Shown here in pieces: positions 22,870-35,611 of a stretch of DNA of 64,000 nt. Below the pieces are notes generated by a model. That model saw only the letters and a program-made list of their open reading frames with translations, did no database searches and was not told where the DNA came from. The number at the start of each line of letters is the position of its first letter. Position 1 is the first letter of the stretch. A program made the position numbers and the translations under genes. The stretch is taken from NCBI GenBank assembly GCA_949592205.1, contig CATIUR010000001.1, forward strand, positions 63,134,559-63,198,558, given 5' to 3'. This DNA is from Helichrysum umbraculigerum. Lineage: Eukaryota > Streptophyta > Magnoliopsida > Asterales > Asteraceae.

Positions 22870-24247
22870 TAGGGGTGGCAATTTGGGTCGGGTCGGGTTG
22901 ACCCGCTCGGGTTATCGGGTTGATGGGTCAGAAGTAGTTGACCCAGACCCGACCTGATTTTCTAATCGGGTTGAGTATTTCAACCCAACCCAACCCTGAC
23001 CCAACCTGACCCAACCCAGTTGACCCAATTTTTTAATGAGATCAACATATTTTCGGGTCATTCTTTGTTAGTGGGTCAATTTTGGGTTAAATAGGTTACA
23101 TGGGTCACTCTCTAAATTTATAGTTCGTCATTAATAAAGATAAAAGTGTCTATTAAATCCCCATAAAATCATATTAGCTAGTATGTTCATCAAAATCTAG
23201 TAAAAAAATAAAATAAAAACACTTGATTCATTAAATTAAAATAAAACTTTTAAATTTTTAACCACATTTTTAATTTATTCTTGTCGGTTTCATGTCGGAT
23301 TTCGGGTCGTGTCGGAAATTGCCAACCCTAATATGGTTTATGGACAAAAAGAAGTTCAAATGTTTTATTTAAAAATAAAAGTATAAATATTTTATAACTT
23401 AAAATTAATTTTTTTTTATTTTCGGGTCATCGGGTTGACTTGATGACCCATCAGGTTACCCGAACCTGACCTGGAAAAAAAACCAGGTTATCGGGTTTCG
23501 GGTTGGTGGGTCAACGGGTCAAAAAATCATGACCTAACCTGCTTATTTTCGAGTAGGTTTCTGTAACATCCGCAAAATGGGCCTAGAAGTTTTATAATAA
23601 TTTCCCGACATTTTTAATAATTGTTTATGTGTTAGGAAATTATTTTGTTGGTTATTGGATAATAACTAGAAAATAAGTTTGAGGACTTATTGTGGTTAGT
23701 AAAATATTAATTGTTTTAAATTAATATAGTTGACGGAACAATAAAATGTTTGGACTCGCAAATGGTTTTCGGGTTCCAGACAATAGGTTGAGAATGGGTA
23801 TTAAATTATACCCGTATAATTGAAGGCGATTAGTGAGGACCGACTTATTCTTTTACTTTACTTCCTGCTTCCATTTTTGTTTCCTGATGAAATCAAAAAC
23901 ACACACACCTATAGTTAGAAATTGAAAAAGTGAAATAGAAAGGAAGATTTAAGCTTGTTCTTGTGATTCATTACATTTCATCATCATCAGAATTCTATCT
24001 TCTTCTTGTTCAATCAAGTGGTAAGTGTTCTTCATGGTTTATATTTGAAATTGATTGAATTCTCCTGGTTAGTGAAATTGATGAATTAAAATGATGATAT
24101 GTGATGCTACTTGTTGTTAGAAAGTGTTATTTGATGTACATAATCGATTAGAAAGCTGAACTAGTGGAATTGATGGGTTTAAATTCGGATTTGGGGCTGC
24201 TGGGTTTGAACAGGAAGAAATCGCAGGGGCTGCTGGAAAGCACCAGG

Positions 24248-24326
24248 TCGCGACGCGACCTTCATATTATAGCGACGCGAAAGTTGATAGATCGCGACGC
24301 GATTTTTGGTGAAACGCGACGCGATT
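24248..24326 (+). repeat. Palindromic word array TCGCGACGCGA
   Basis: Four GCGACGCGA words in 79 bp, three of them preceded by further GC bases to form TCGCGACGCGA or ACGCGACGCGA. The 3' LTR copy is at 28430-28508, with one CpG lost to TpG. Confidence 0.85.
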
Positions 24327-24705
24327 TGAGCCTTGCACAGAACAGTTTCGTTTTCTGCTTAGATGATACCTGAGTTGTATGTTATTTATATACCACTAGA
24401 ATCTGTGTTAGTAAATGGTAGTGATAGATTGAAATAAGGTGCTGATCATGAACTAACTTGATCTAAATAAGTGATTGTGTTTAACATTATGAATATTGTT
24501 GCTCGGTAATATAGTTGTTTGATGTTATATTGAGATAAGTTGTATTACCAATGGGATGACATAAGTGTTGGTTATTAGTTGATAATCGTTTATCATGATT
24601 GATATGATCTATTGTTTATTGAGATATTGTAATATGTTATATGATTATAATATGAGATTATTGTTATTTATGAGTTACTAACTCATTATTCTGTTTTATC
24701 CTCAG

Positions 24706-24758
24706 ATTAAGAGAAAGCTCGGTAATATTAGATCACTGAGCGTGCAACTGAGGTATTG
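24706..24758 (+). other. Putative leader exon 2 in the gag-only element
   Basis: Acceptor TTTTATCCTCAG ends at 24705; donor GTATTG/GTGAGTGG at 24759. 53 nt. Matches the exon-2 position in the other gypsy LTRs. Confidence 0.5.
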
Positions 24759-25581
24759 GTGAGTGGATCTGTACCTTCAGTGTGATTTAGCTGTAACAGG
24801 TTTGGTTACAGCGAGTAAATGTAGAGTTATCGTTTGATAGACTGTTTAGTCTGATATGTTGATTGTGATAACTTGGCCATTAGGCATATGTGATGAATCA
24901 GAGATCAAGATGTTTGGGCTGGGTTGCTATTGTTTGACTGATAAGGGTCCCTTGTACACGTCGTTAATGGGAACCAGTGTTGAGTGAGAAAGTAGCAACC
25001 AGCTATGGGTTAACCGCTGTTTCGGCCTGCAGCTCAGTTGGGTTATTGAATAAGCGCTGTTTTGGTCTACAGCTCAGTGGGGTTAATAATTGTTGCTCGA
25101 GGGGTTTTGAGATTATTTGGACTTCCTCAAGGACCGCCGATCCTCTGATGTTGTGTGAAACTATGTGATTGTGATTATTTGTTGTAGACAAAGTTGTTAT
25201 TGCTAAATTGGACTGTCGGTTACAGTTCTATCTCACTTAGCAGTTGTGCTAATCCCACCACTTTAATTACTTCTTGCAGGTTATGACTTGATATGGTGGT
25301 TAGGCAAGAAGGTGTTGATCTAAATGAATGTTTGACGACTACTGCGTTGACTCTGATATTGATTTATTAAATCAATGTTGTGTTTGGATTTCTATAACAC
25401 CCAACGGTTGTATTTTGAATTATATGTTTATAACTTTTGTGTATATGTTTGAAATAAGCTGGACTTTTATGTATATAAAATGAAAGGCTTTTGTATTTAA
25501 ATTGAATGTCACGTTATGGGACTATCGCTTCCGGGTCAAAATACATTATATAATGTTGTTGAAAAGCAGGGTGTTATAAGT

Positions 25582-25593
25582 TGGTATCAGAGC
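25582..25593 (+). other. Gag-only element PBS, initiator Met tRNA
   Basis: TGGTATCAGAGC three bases after the 5' LTR end. Confidence 0.95.
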
Positions 25594-25749
25594 ATAGGTT
25601 TGGGTTAATTGGACATTGGTGAGTGTTCAATCCCAAATCTATTTTGTGTTAGTCAAACATTCCAGGTGTGGGATTAGTTGTTGATTGAAATTGTTAGTTT
25701 GTAGGTACTAACGATTAACAATTTGTGAGATTGTTGTTGTGATACAGAT

Positions 25750-26805
25750 ATGGCAGGTAACGAGTACCCGACCAATATTCCCCATAATGTTTCTCGGATG
25801 GACACTTCTCCTTTGGAAATACAGAATGATAGATATGAGCAGACTGGTATCATATTTTCAGATCATGAGGATATATCTCAAATGAAGCGTGAATTACTTG
25901 AACTTAGAGGATTCAAACAACAGGTTTTACAGGACAGAAATGCTGGATTTTCTCAGCAACCGAGGCAGGTTTGTTCTTTTAACACATTTATGAGAAGTAA
26001 ACCTTCAGAATTTCAGGATAGTTCAAATCCTTCAATTACTTTAGATTGGTTGAGAGGTACTGAAAGAAAATTTGAGGTTTGTAAATGTGAAGAGACAGAT
26101 AAGGTTCCATTTGCTGTTCAGCTTCTTAAAGGTCAGGCTATGACATGGTAGGATTCCATTACATCTGTTTTAACCCCAGAACAAAAAGCATCTATTAGAT
26201 GGCCGGATTTTTATAATGAAATGTGTAAACAATTTTGCTCTGAGTTTGATGTATCACGTATTAGACAGGAATTTATAGAACTACATATGACAGATCAGAT
26301 GACTATTGATGAGTTGATTACACAGTTTACAGATAAATTGAGATTTGTTCATCAGTGGGTTCCAGATGACAGAACTAAGATTGATAGTTTTGTTAGAGCA
26401 TTACCACCCGATTATCGTACTACTGTAAGATTGGCGAGTTCCTTGACACATGCTTTTGATTTAGCTCGTTCAGTGGATAGTGATATACGAGCTCGGGATG
26501 TGCAAAATAAGGAAAAGATTTCTCAGTATTCTGAAAGTGATCATTTTGGTAAAGACAAACAGAAAGGGTCGAGTAGTCAGCAAAGCTGGAAGAAAAGTGA
26601 TTGTGGTGGTTTAGTTGATAAAACCAAGTGGTGTTACAGATGTAAAACCAGACATATCGGATTGTGTACTTCCCATACTACTAGATGCATTAAGTTTGGT
26701 GTGTTTGGTCATGTTTCTAGGGATTGTGATTATCCTAATCATGTTTGTTGGATTTGTCATAAGGAGAGTCATAGAGCAAATCAATGTCCAGAGGCTATGA
26801 GATAG
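25750..26805 (+). pseudogene. Gypsy gag with one nonsense codon
   Basis: One frame of 352 codons from ATG 25750, directly preceded by a splice-acceptor-like GTGATACAG and two bases. The retrotransposon gag core is recognisable: CSFNTFMRSKPSEF, ITLDWLRGTERKFEVC, then DDRTKIDSFVRALPPDYRTTV. The zinc-knuckle region follows (CYRCKTRH, CIKFGVFGHVSRDC, CWICHKESHRANQC). TAG at 26149-26151 replaces the second Trp codon in a WW pair after QAMT. In the middle knuckle the second Cys is Phe (CIKF instead of CxxC). The protein would form the virus-like particle core; this copy is truncated at about residue 133. Confidence 0.9.
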
Positions 26806-27726
26806 GAGTCGGGGTTGGTCGGGAGGTTATCATTTTTTTGCCATGAGTGGAAGAATGTGCTATTAATTGCTGGCAGAGTTTTCTGATGACAGTTAATTCA
26901 ACTGTCAGGACAAGTGATGTCATTCCAGGTACTTCTGTATTACTCTATACTGGCATATGATTATGTGACTAGAGTTAGTGGTACCTTTATATTGTTTGTT
27001 ATGTGATGACTTGAAATTTCTCCCATTGTGTTTATTAATTCTGTTGAAATAGAATTAAGTGATGATAAGATTATTCAAGTTACCACTTAGGTAACTGGAA
27101 TTAGTGTTTGATAGGAGGCCATATTTTGGGTTGAATTTTGTTGTTGTCAATCTTTTGTTTATAAGATTTTGACCTGAACGGACTGAGACAAATTGGTAAT
27201 GTGGGAACTTGGTGATTGATTGAAATTGTGAACCAGTACATGTGCTTGGGGAACAGGTAGAAGCATATACATTGGGATATGCGAATGTGGAAAGAATTGA
27301 AAACATATAATTACATTTATAAGTTACTCACGGAGTAACGTATGACGTGTGTATCTGTTATGATTAAGTAGTTGATGATGCTATCTTGACTTGGAGTTTA
27401 TAACAATTGTTTTGCCTTAAACTCATGGAGACCCTGTTGATGGATAAATTACATCAAAGACTTGATTGTGAGACAAGATATTATTGGAACCGTTGCTGAT
27501 TTATGATGGGATTGATTGAAAGCTGTTAGCTTGAAATATTAATGGAATTTTAAATTTGAAATCATTATATTGATGGATTGTCAGGGAGCGGATGTGATAT
27601 TATTGTGGATTCTGATCATTGGGTTTCGAGTATAAACCGGTGTATTCACTGATCCTTGTGGATATTAAGCGATTGGGTCATTTTGGATTATTGAGCTGGA
27701 TTAGATTTCGGGTACGAAATCTCTTT
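26806..27726 (+). pseudogene. Decayed protease-region remnant and noncoding spacer
   Basis: Just after gag, 26860-26960 reads in broken frames with words like a gypsy protease start (VIPGTSVLLYTG). Stops are frequent and nothing of RT or integrase follows. The rest to the PPT is AT-rich spacer without open frames of note. Confidence 0.5.
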
Positions 27727-27738
27727 AAGGGGGAGAGA
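27727..27738 (+). other. Gag-only element polypurine tract
   Basis: AAGGGGGAGAGA two bases before the 3' LTR start at 27741. Confidence 0.85.
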
Positions 27739-27740
27739 TT

Positions 27741-29760
27741 TGTAACATCCGCAAAATGGGCCTAGAAGTTTTATAATAATTTCCCAACATTTTTAATAAT
27801 TGTTTATGTGTTAGGAAATTATTTTGTTGGTTATTGGATAATAACTAGAAAATAAGTTTCAGGACTTATTGTGGTTAGTAAAATATTAATTGTTTTAAAT
27901 TAATATAGTTGACGGAACAATAAAATGTTTGGACTCGCAAATGATTTTCGGGTTCCAGACAATAGGTTGAGAAGGGGTATTAAATTATACCCGTATAATT
28001 GAAGGCGATTAGTGAGGACCGACTTATTCTTTTACTTTACTTCCTGCTTCCATTTTTGTTTCCTGATGAAATCAAAAACACACACACCTATAGTTAGAAA
28101 TTGAAAAAGTGAAATAGAAAGGAAGATTTAAGCTTGTTCTTGTGATTCATTACATTTCATCATCATCATCAGAGTTCTATCTTCTTCTTGTTCAATCAAG
28201 TGGTAAGTGTTCTTCATGGTTTATATTTGAAATTGATTGAATTCTCCTGGTTAGTGAAATTGATGAATTAAAATGATGATATGTGATGCTACTTGTTGTT
28301 AGAAAGTGTTATTTGATGTACATAATCGATTAGAAAGCTGAACTAGTGGAATTGATGGGTTTAAATTCGGATTTGGGGCTGCTGGGTTTGAACAGGAAGA
28401 AATCGCAGGGGCTGCTGGAAAGCACCAGGTCGCGATGCGACCTTCATATTATAGCGACGCGAAAGTTGATAGATCGCGACGCGATTTTTGGTGAAACGCG
28501 ACGCGATTTGAGCCTTGCACAGAACAGTTTCGTTTTCTGCTTAGATGATACCTGAGTTGTATGTTATTTATATACCATTAGAATCTGTGTTAGTAAATGG
28601 TAGTGATAGATTGAAATAAGGTGCTGATCATGAACTAACTTGATCTATATAAGTGATTGTGTTTAACATTATGAATATTGTAGCTTGGTAATATAGTTGT
28701 TTGATGTTATATTGAGATAAGTTGTATTACCAATGGGATGACATAAGTGTTGGTTATTAGTTGATAATCGTTTATCATGATTGATATGATCTATTGTGCA
28801 TTGAGATATTGTAATATGTTATATGATTATAACATGAGATTATTGTTATTTATGAGTTACTAACTCATTATTCTGTTTTATCCTCAGATTAAGAGAAGTC
28901 TCGGTAATATTAGATCTCTGAGCGTGCAGCTGAGGTATTGGTGAGTGGATCTGTACCTTCAGTGTGATTTAGCTGTAACAGGTTTGGTTACAGCGAGTAA
29001 ATGTAGATTTATCGTTTGATAGACTGTTTAGTCTGATATGTTGATTGTGATTACTTGGCCATTAGGCATATGTGATGAATCAGAGGTCAAGATGTTTGGG
29101 CTGGGTTGCTATTGTTTGACTGATAAGGGTTCCTTGTACACTTCGTTAATGGGAACCAGTGTTGAGTGAAAAAGTAGCAACCAGCTATCGGTTAACCGCT
29201 GTTTTGGCCTGCAGCTCAGTTGGGTTATTGAATAACCTTTGTTTTGGTCTACAGCTCAGTGGGGTTAATAAGTGTTGCTTGAGGGGTTTTGAGATTATTT
29301 GGACTTCCTCTAGGACCGCCGATCCTCTGATGTTGTGTGAAACTATGTGATTGTGATTATTTGTTGTAGACAAAGTTGTTATTGCTAAATTGGACTGTCG
29401 GTTACAGTTCTATCTCACTTAGCAGTTGTGCTAATCCCACCACTTTAATTACTTCTTGCAGGTTATGACTTGATATGGTGGTTAGGCAAGAAGGTGTTGA
29501 TCTAAATGAATGTTTGACGACTACTGCGTTGACTCTGATATTGATTTATTAAATCAATGTTGTGTTTGGATTTCTATAACACCCAACGGTTGTATTTTGA
29601 ATTATATGTTTATAACTTTTGTGTATATGTTTGAAATAAGCTGGACTTTTATGTATATAAAATGAAAGGCTTTTGTATTTAAATTGAATGTCACGTTTTG
29701 GGACTATCGCTTCCGGGTCAAAATACATTATATAATGTTGTTGAAAAGCAGGGTGTTATA
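27741..29760 (+). repeat. Gag-only element 3' LTR
   Basis: 2020 bp, colinear with the 5' LTR; one 3-bp CAT insertion accounts for the length difference. It retains the array (28430-28508) and also ends GTGTTATA, so the TA end was present in the parent. Confidence 0.93.
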
Positions 29761-29804
29761 GTTTCGGGTCGTGTTTCGGGTCGTGTCATAAATTGTCAGC
29801 CCTA

Positions 29805-29895
29805 CCTTAAATCATACTAAACCCTAAACCTTAAACCCTACTAAACTCTAAACCCTACTAAACTCTAAACCCTAAACTCTACTAAACCCTAACCC
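29805..29895 (+). repeat. Interstitial telomere-like repeats, part 3
   Basis: Irregular AAACCCTACTAAACTC and CCCTAAAC units. It continues the tract interrupted at 19200 and 22869. Confidence 0.85.
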
Positions 29896-31579
29896 TAAGC
29901 GCTAACCTTAACTACAAATTAAATGTATAACCAATTACTAACACATGTGTTACTAATTTGTAAAACCCACCAAAAAACGGAAGAAAAAAAAGTTGTCGAA
30001 AGTATGCCTTGAGGGACGGCAAATCGAAGAGGAGAAAACGCTGAATTTTATGGTGCAATTTTCATGATTTTTCGACTTACCGTTTGTGAGATTTTAATTT
30101 TTAAAAATGTGGAGGAGAGAGAATAAAGTGACGCATGGCACAAATCTGTTAGTTCCCTCATTCTCACTCTGGTGTACTCATTTGAACTTACTCTAAATAA
30201 ATAAATAAAAATAAATATTTCTGTTATTTTATTCTGAACTGACAAGTAGCAATTTAGTTATAGTTTTTGATTTATGGATCGTCGTCAACTATATATGGGA
30301 TACCGAGGATAGAAGTATGCGATGTGTGATGACTTCAGAAATTGCAGTAGAGTTGCTCTTGTAGGATATATTCAGAAACAAAATGACTTCATAAACATAA
30401 ATATAATTCTGAATTTTTTTAACCTAAACTGAAGGTTTTAAGCTAATGTTGAATCCAAACTCGGTTTCAGCAAACTTCATTTAGTCAAGTATAGAATATA
30501 AAGTACCGGGTTAAAGTTGTAGATTAGTCTTTCAAAGGTAGGTAATAAATCGATTTTATTATCAAGATGTAATGTATTTTGTAAAAATTTGCCGAGTTAG
30601 GTAATATGATTCATAAATACATTACGTATCTTGAAAATTATGTACATTGCTAATAGGTAGCACCTTTTAATAGTACATTACCTACATTGGTAATAAGATC
30701 TGTTTGTAACCTACATTGGAACAAAAGTGAAAGTAAGTTGACAGACTAGCTCCAGACTAGCTGGAGCTGGAGAAGTCCTTATGAGTTTCTATAAGCTACT
30801 TGAAGTAGCTTATATTTTAAGGGCTACTCTATGGGCTTATTTTGTAAGAAGCCTCACCATATTTGGTTTGCCAAACAAGGATTAATTTCTTTAGGGGTTT
30901 GAAGTTCTAAATACTTGAAGCTTAATCCCTTATAAGCCCCAAAAATAGAGTTACCAAATACACTCTTTTAACTTTAAAACATCAATTTAGATTGAAAAGA
31001 TTTCGAGCCCGCTCCCGAGTTATTGTTTCAAAAGAAGAGAAGACAAGAGGAAAGAATAATAAATACATTGTGTTCCTGAGTTTTGTTTATGGAGAGGAGA
31101 GAAGAGAAGAGAAGCAGGAGGAGGATTCAGTCTTCTTTTCTCTCCAAAATTCGAATGATTTAGAAGGATGAAAGATTATACAAGCTATAAAATGTCATTT
31201 CCTTCCATTTCTCTCAAACACTGTAACACAAAACATATAAATTTCAGTTCTTTTTTTTTCAACTCGGGAACACATAAACGTTTTTCTTTTCTTTTCTATC
31301 ATATTATATTATCTTATATTCTTTTCTTTCAAACAAAATCTCGGAAGGAAGCCTGAAAACAATTTCGGTGGAATTTAATTTGTATCTAAGCTATACTACG
31401 CCCGTATGGGTATGATATAATAGCATCATCACTTTCATTCACATTCCTTCAATGCTCAAATCAAACGCACCCTTAATCATTTTCGAAACGTATGCAAGTG
31501 ATCCCTAACTTATATTTTTCTCTTATTAGCCAAAAAAAAGTTCTGTAACGTTAAACTCGAACAACCTTGGAGGATCAGG

Positions 31580-31612
<33 letters not shown>

Positions 31613-33101
31613 CTAAAAATCATTATTATCAACTCTTTTAATCGAATAATAGGTAAACTCGACTCGACGCGTTTTACACATACTAAAAATCGTTATTATA
31701 CATACCCTCAATAGGCGAGGGTGTTTTACTGTTCATTGTCATGCGATTGGTTAATCTGGACGGCTAGCATACAAAATTACATGTACACTATCAGATCCGA
31801 TATGAAGAACCCGACTGTATATCCGCTATGAAGAACCCGACCCGGATTTGTGGGTGGTTGTGAAAAGTGGCGGCTTTTTTTGTCTCTACACTACCACGTA
31901 ACATTAAAAGGTTCTCGGCATCACCGCCGCTACCGTCATCACCACCGCTTCAATCACCGCCATTGCCACCGCTTACCGGCGCCATGGTCATTACCACATT
32001 TTACCGCTTGCTATTGTCACCATAACAAAGGATACAAGATGAAAAGATAACCATGGAATTATATACTATTTTGCTTAACAAAATGAACTTGCAACATTGA
32101 TGAAAAAGAGTTGTTCGCAAGTGATGAACATTTCTTTTAGAGTTTGGCTTCAAACCGAAAATCTTTCAACATTTGTAGAGGTATGGAAGATAGGCGATAT
32201 CCCCCACTGGCTAATGTTATTACTATAATTTGATAGATGAAAGATATTCTTGATGATGAGTAAATATTTTCTAATTTACAAATTGATAGTATGGGGAGTT
32301 GAAGAAAAGCCCTTTTTGTCTAAGATTGAAGAGTGAGTTTCTTTTCAAAAAACCAGCACATGGTTTGGTTTGAGAGAGAGGGTTTTTTAGTTTGTATTGT
32401 TTTCATTATTTCTTATTTGATTTTACTGTTTATCGAAATACCCATAAAAGAGAATAAACTACACGACGTGTCATTGTGTCGTGAGATTGTATATTGATTA
32501 TATATATATACTTCCAAGTGTACAAACACACTCTTTTTACTTTTAATAGTAATAGTAATAGTAATAGTAAAAATAATAATACAATAACGGAGATAGTATA
32601 TTACTATAAAGAACTAAAGATAAACGTTTTTACATGTAATGTATACATTCTAAAAATTTATATGCGATCAATGACTTTATTTAATTTCTTTTTAGCCTTC
32701 ATATTATTTTCCTAATATATGTGTAATATATTTTTAAGGATAGTATGTTTTAATGTCATTCAAAAATTTGTGTAATATATCAAACAGAAATAAACTTTAT
32801 GAAACCTATTTTACCCTTAAATAATTAGTGTGTGTTTCTTATTTATTTTTATTTTCTTTTTCTTTCATTGCAAGTTAAGATACGGTCATGATAACTACTA
32901 CAAATCTGGATTATAACTTTTGTTATCAACTTTTTAGAGAAGGGGTTGTCATTTTATAAAACTTTGTATTTTGTGTGGAATTTGGATGCTCAATGAAACT
33001 TAATATTTCTATACACGAATGAAAAGTAATTTATACATACTAAACATATTTAGTAATGTATGACGAAAAAGTAGTGTGCACAAGCCTCATTATTTAGGGA
33101 A

Positions 33102-33151
<50 letters not shown>

Positions 33152-33222
33152 GATAAATACTTGGGTATAGACGTATAGTGCATTTAAAGAGTTTTAAAAG
33201 AGTGTAGTTATCAGTTTCATAC
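29896..33222. other. AT-rich intergenic sequence with microsatellites
   Basis: No supportable gene. Contains a (TA)n run at 31584-31612, (TAG/TAA)-type repeats at 32546-32580 and (AAT)n at 33105-33152. Purine-rich GAGAAGAGAAG sequence lies near 31093-31120. 30740-30970 has AAGCTACTTGAAGTAGCTT-type inverted words suggestive of an old MITE, but no clear ends or TSD were found. Confidence 0.55.
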
Positions 33223-33412
33223 GGGTGGTGATTTATACACCACCATTTTTTTATCATACACCATCAAAATCATGTTTTGGACATTTTTGCCCTTGAAGTT
33301 GTGAATGATTGTTTAAAGAATTTTAAGTTACAAGGGGGTAAAAGGGTCTAAAATATATTTTAGTGATGTATGACAAAAAAGTGATGGTGTACTAATCACT
33401 AATTCACCACCC
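33223..33412. mobile_element. MULE-type MITE 1, 190 bp
   Basis: Ends GGGTGGTGATTTATACACC and (reverse complement) GGGTGGTGAATTAGTG are inverted. The 9-bp flanks are GTTTCATAC and TTTTCATAC, 8 of 9 identical, the length expected for Mutator-like elements. Noncoding. Confidence 0.72.
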
Positions 33413-33974
33413 TTTTCATACAAGTATAATACAAATGTATAAGTTTTAGAACGAGAGGAAAAAAAAGTTATTCCACGTTCACAGCGAAGCGCGAATGAAA
33501 TACCCTTGTTATCAACTCATTATCCAACGTGCAATAAAGACCGTTACCACTATAATAACAATTTCCTGTATTCGCCCTTTATACTCCAAAAACGAAATCT
33601 ATTTTTTATTGGGCCTATCAAATCAATTTATTTATTTTTGATATCATATTATAATTATAAATATAACTTTTATTAGAGAACGACATCTTTATTTTGTCTT
33701 GGGAGGAAAATAATTACAGTAGAGAAGCGGAAAATTGGAACCGTAACTCTGCAAGTATGGCAAACATGACCAGATTCTTTGAACCATCAAATCACGTCTA
33801 GGTACATTCAATCTCAAACTTGTAGGGAGTACATTTTTTGGATACATGTTTTTTTCTAGTTTAAATTTTCCTGATTTCTTCTCTTAAATCAACACTAACT
33901 ATCCACTCTAATAATTAATTACATAATTGACTTCGTATGTAGCTAATAATTAATTAGTTCAAGAATTGATTAAA

Positions 33975-34358
33975 GGGTTAAATCCACATATCTGCCCTTG
34001 TACTTTCTTTTTTATTCCGAAGACACCCATATACCTATTTTATTATCTCGATCATCAACAAACTTTCAAATTTTGTATTTATGTCACCAATGTACCTATA
34101 TTATTATCACGATCATCAATAAACTTTCGAATTTTGTGTTCATGTCACCAATATTGTGGCAACCACATAATAAAAAAAAAAAAAGATGACGTGGCAACGC
34201 CACGTCACATTTTTTAAGATGTGTTCGGTAAAAAATATGTACATTGGTGACATGAACACAAAATTTGAAAGTTTGTTGATGATCGTGATAATAAAATAGG
34301 TACATGGGTGACCTCAGAACAAAAAGGAAAGTACAAGGGCGATCTGCGACTTTAACCC
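33975..34358. mobile_element. MULE-type MITE 2 with long inverted arms, 384 bp
   Basis: Ends GGGTTAAATC and (reverse complement) GGGTTAAAGTC, flanked by a perfect 9-bp TSD TTGATTAAA (33966-33974, 34359-34367). The arms are inverted repeats over most of the length (CCCTTGTACTTTC against GAAAGTACAAGGG, GTTCATGTCACCAATAT against ATGTACATTGGTGACATGAAC). They leave a small centre around 34170-34200 that contains the smaller palindrome GACGTGGCAACGCCACGTC. Confidence 0.85.
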
Positions 34359-34367
34359 TTGATTAAA

Positions 34368-35608
34368 TTTCAAAGAACTGAAGTGTAATTCTATTAAAAT
34401 AATTGCTATTATAGATTTAGGATCATTTTATCTGTCGCTATAGGTCAATTTGTTGTAGTGAAGAATTTGCCATCTTTTACCAAAATATGTAACTAAAATT
34501 ATGTATGTCTAACGTAGTGATAAGTGATAACTCTAAATCGAATATGAATCGTACATATAATATCCATATTCATGTCCATTTATCTTTTTCAACATATAAC
34601 ATTCATATCTATCAATTAAACTTCACTTTATCCATCCACATCCATATTCACATCCACTTGATGATACATGTAAAATGAATATCCATCGAAAATCATGAAT
34701 TTTCTCTTATAAATAATAAATACACTTCGAAATGGATCAAACATATACCAAATGAAAGAGGCGAATGAATACTTAATCAAGGGACTGGCCCGAGCAAAGG
34801 CTTTAGTGCGGAAAAGAGCATGAATTCGAACAGAAACGGAAGAAAAAGAGCACGTACTCAACCATTGGATTGAGTTCGACATTTAACAAGGATCACTGAA
34901 TTACGACAAACTCATCCTAGTTCCCTATGTATAGGACCCAATAACAAACATTTGGGGTCTTTTTGATTCCACCAAAACTTGTCATTTACGTCAAAACAAG
35001 ATCGGGTTTAAATAATAACTTATCTTCAAAATGTTCACATCTTCAAATAATCTTCTTATGTTGACATAAATGTTTTTCTTTCAAAAAGCTCTTAAAAATC
35101 TCCTATGCCTCGTCGGACATTTACAAGCCTTTTTTCCTTTGAATTTTTTTAACAATAAAAGTTAGTGTGTTGTTTCTCTTTTTTCTCCCCGAGACACACA
35201 ATATTTACCATCATCTTATCTTTACTAAATATATAATGTATTTGGGTGTTTTTTAGATGGCATTTACTATTTTGCCTCTACATCTATTAATGGTTTTTTT
35301 TTTTTTTTTTAAATCCTATCGAATTTACCGAAATACCCCTATATTAATACTTTGACTATACCTTTACTACCTCTTTAATGTCCGGGAGTTACAAAACATG
35401 CAGAGTCGAATCCACAATATCAATAAAACATTACGTAGTATTATACATATCCACATTCAATATAAAATTAAAAAATATTGCATAGACTAATCTACAATAT
35501 CGTTGCATCTTTCACATTAAGTTAAAAGATCCATTTTCATTCCAAAGTCCCCTCCATTTAATAAATTAAAAAAAAATTAAAAAAACAATAATATTCAAAA
35601 ACTCAATG
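34368..35608. other. AT-rich intergenic sequence
   Basis: No gene seen. TTTGTTGTAGTGAAG at 34450 resembles the end of a CACTA-type element without a visible partner. Pyrimidine-rich and A/T-rich runs elsewhere. Confidence 0.55.
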
Positions 35609-35611
35609 TAA

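Larger units (their letters stand above)
23562..25578 (+). repeat. Gag-only element 5' LTR
   Basis: Starts TGTAACATCCGC and ends GGGTGTTATA. Contains a CT-rich exon-like stretch, donor GTAAGTG at 24021, a TCGCGACGCGA array at 24248-24326, an exon-2-like segment 24706-24758 and donor GTGAGTGG. The 69-codon open frame over the array is not a gene. Confidence 0.93.
23562..29760 (+). mobile_element. Gag-only (non-autonomous) Ty3/gypsy retrotransposon
   Basis: LTRs 23562-25578 (2017 bp) and 27741-29760 (2020 bp, one extra CAT), TSD GTTTC on both sides (23557-23561, 29761-29765), initiator-Met PBS at 25582 and PPT at 27727. The 2162-bp internal region holds gag and only a trace of protease sequence; RT, RNase H and integrase are absent. 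This resembles TR-GAG-type elements that need another element's enzymes. The LTR pair differs by roughly 2 percent. LTR ends are TG and TA rather than TG and CA in both copies. Confidence 0.9.
22870..29804. mobile_element. hAT-like element hosting a gag-only LTR retrotransposon
   Basis: Left end TAGGGGTGGCAATTT and right end (reverse complement) TAGGGCTGACAATTT are inverted termini. The 8-bp flanks are CCCTAAAT (22862-22869) and CCTTAAAT (29805-29812), 7 of 8 identical. Subterminal GGGTC/GACCC words are dense, as in many plant hAT-type elements. An internal second end AAATTGCCAACCCTA at 23316-23330 suggests a nested or duplicated MITE. Without the retrotransposon at 23562-29760 the element is about 740 bp and noncoding. 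Confidence 0.65.

Noticed and set aside
24164..24373. 69-codon frame in the gag-only LTR, repeated at 28346-28555
   Set aside because: LTR duplicate covering the palindrome array; no protein similarity.
31850..32050. Histidine/Arg-rich 66-codon frame
   Set aside because: CACCGCC-type low-complexity sequence, no start context or neighbour.
33478..33520. Second possible Helitron end (CAGCGAAGCGCG)
   Set aside because: No CTRR terminus at the right place and no matching 5' end.
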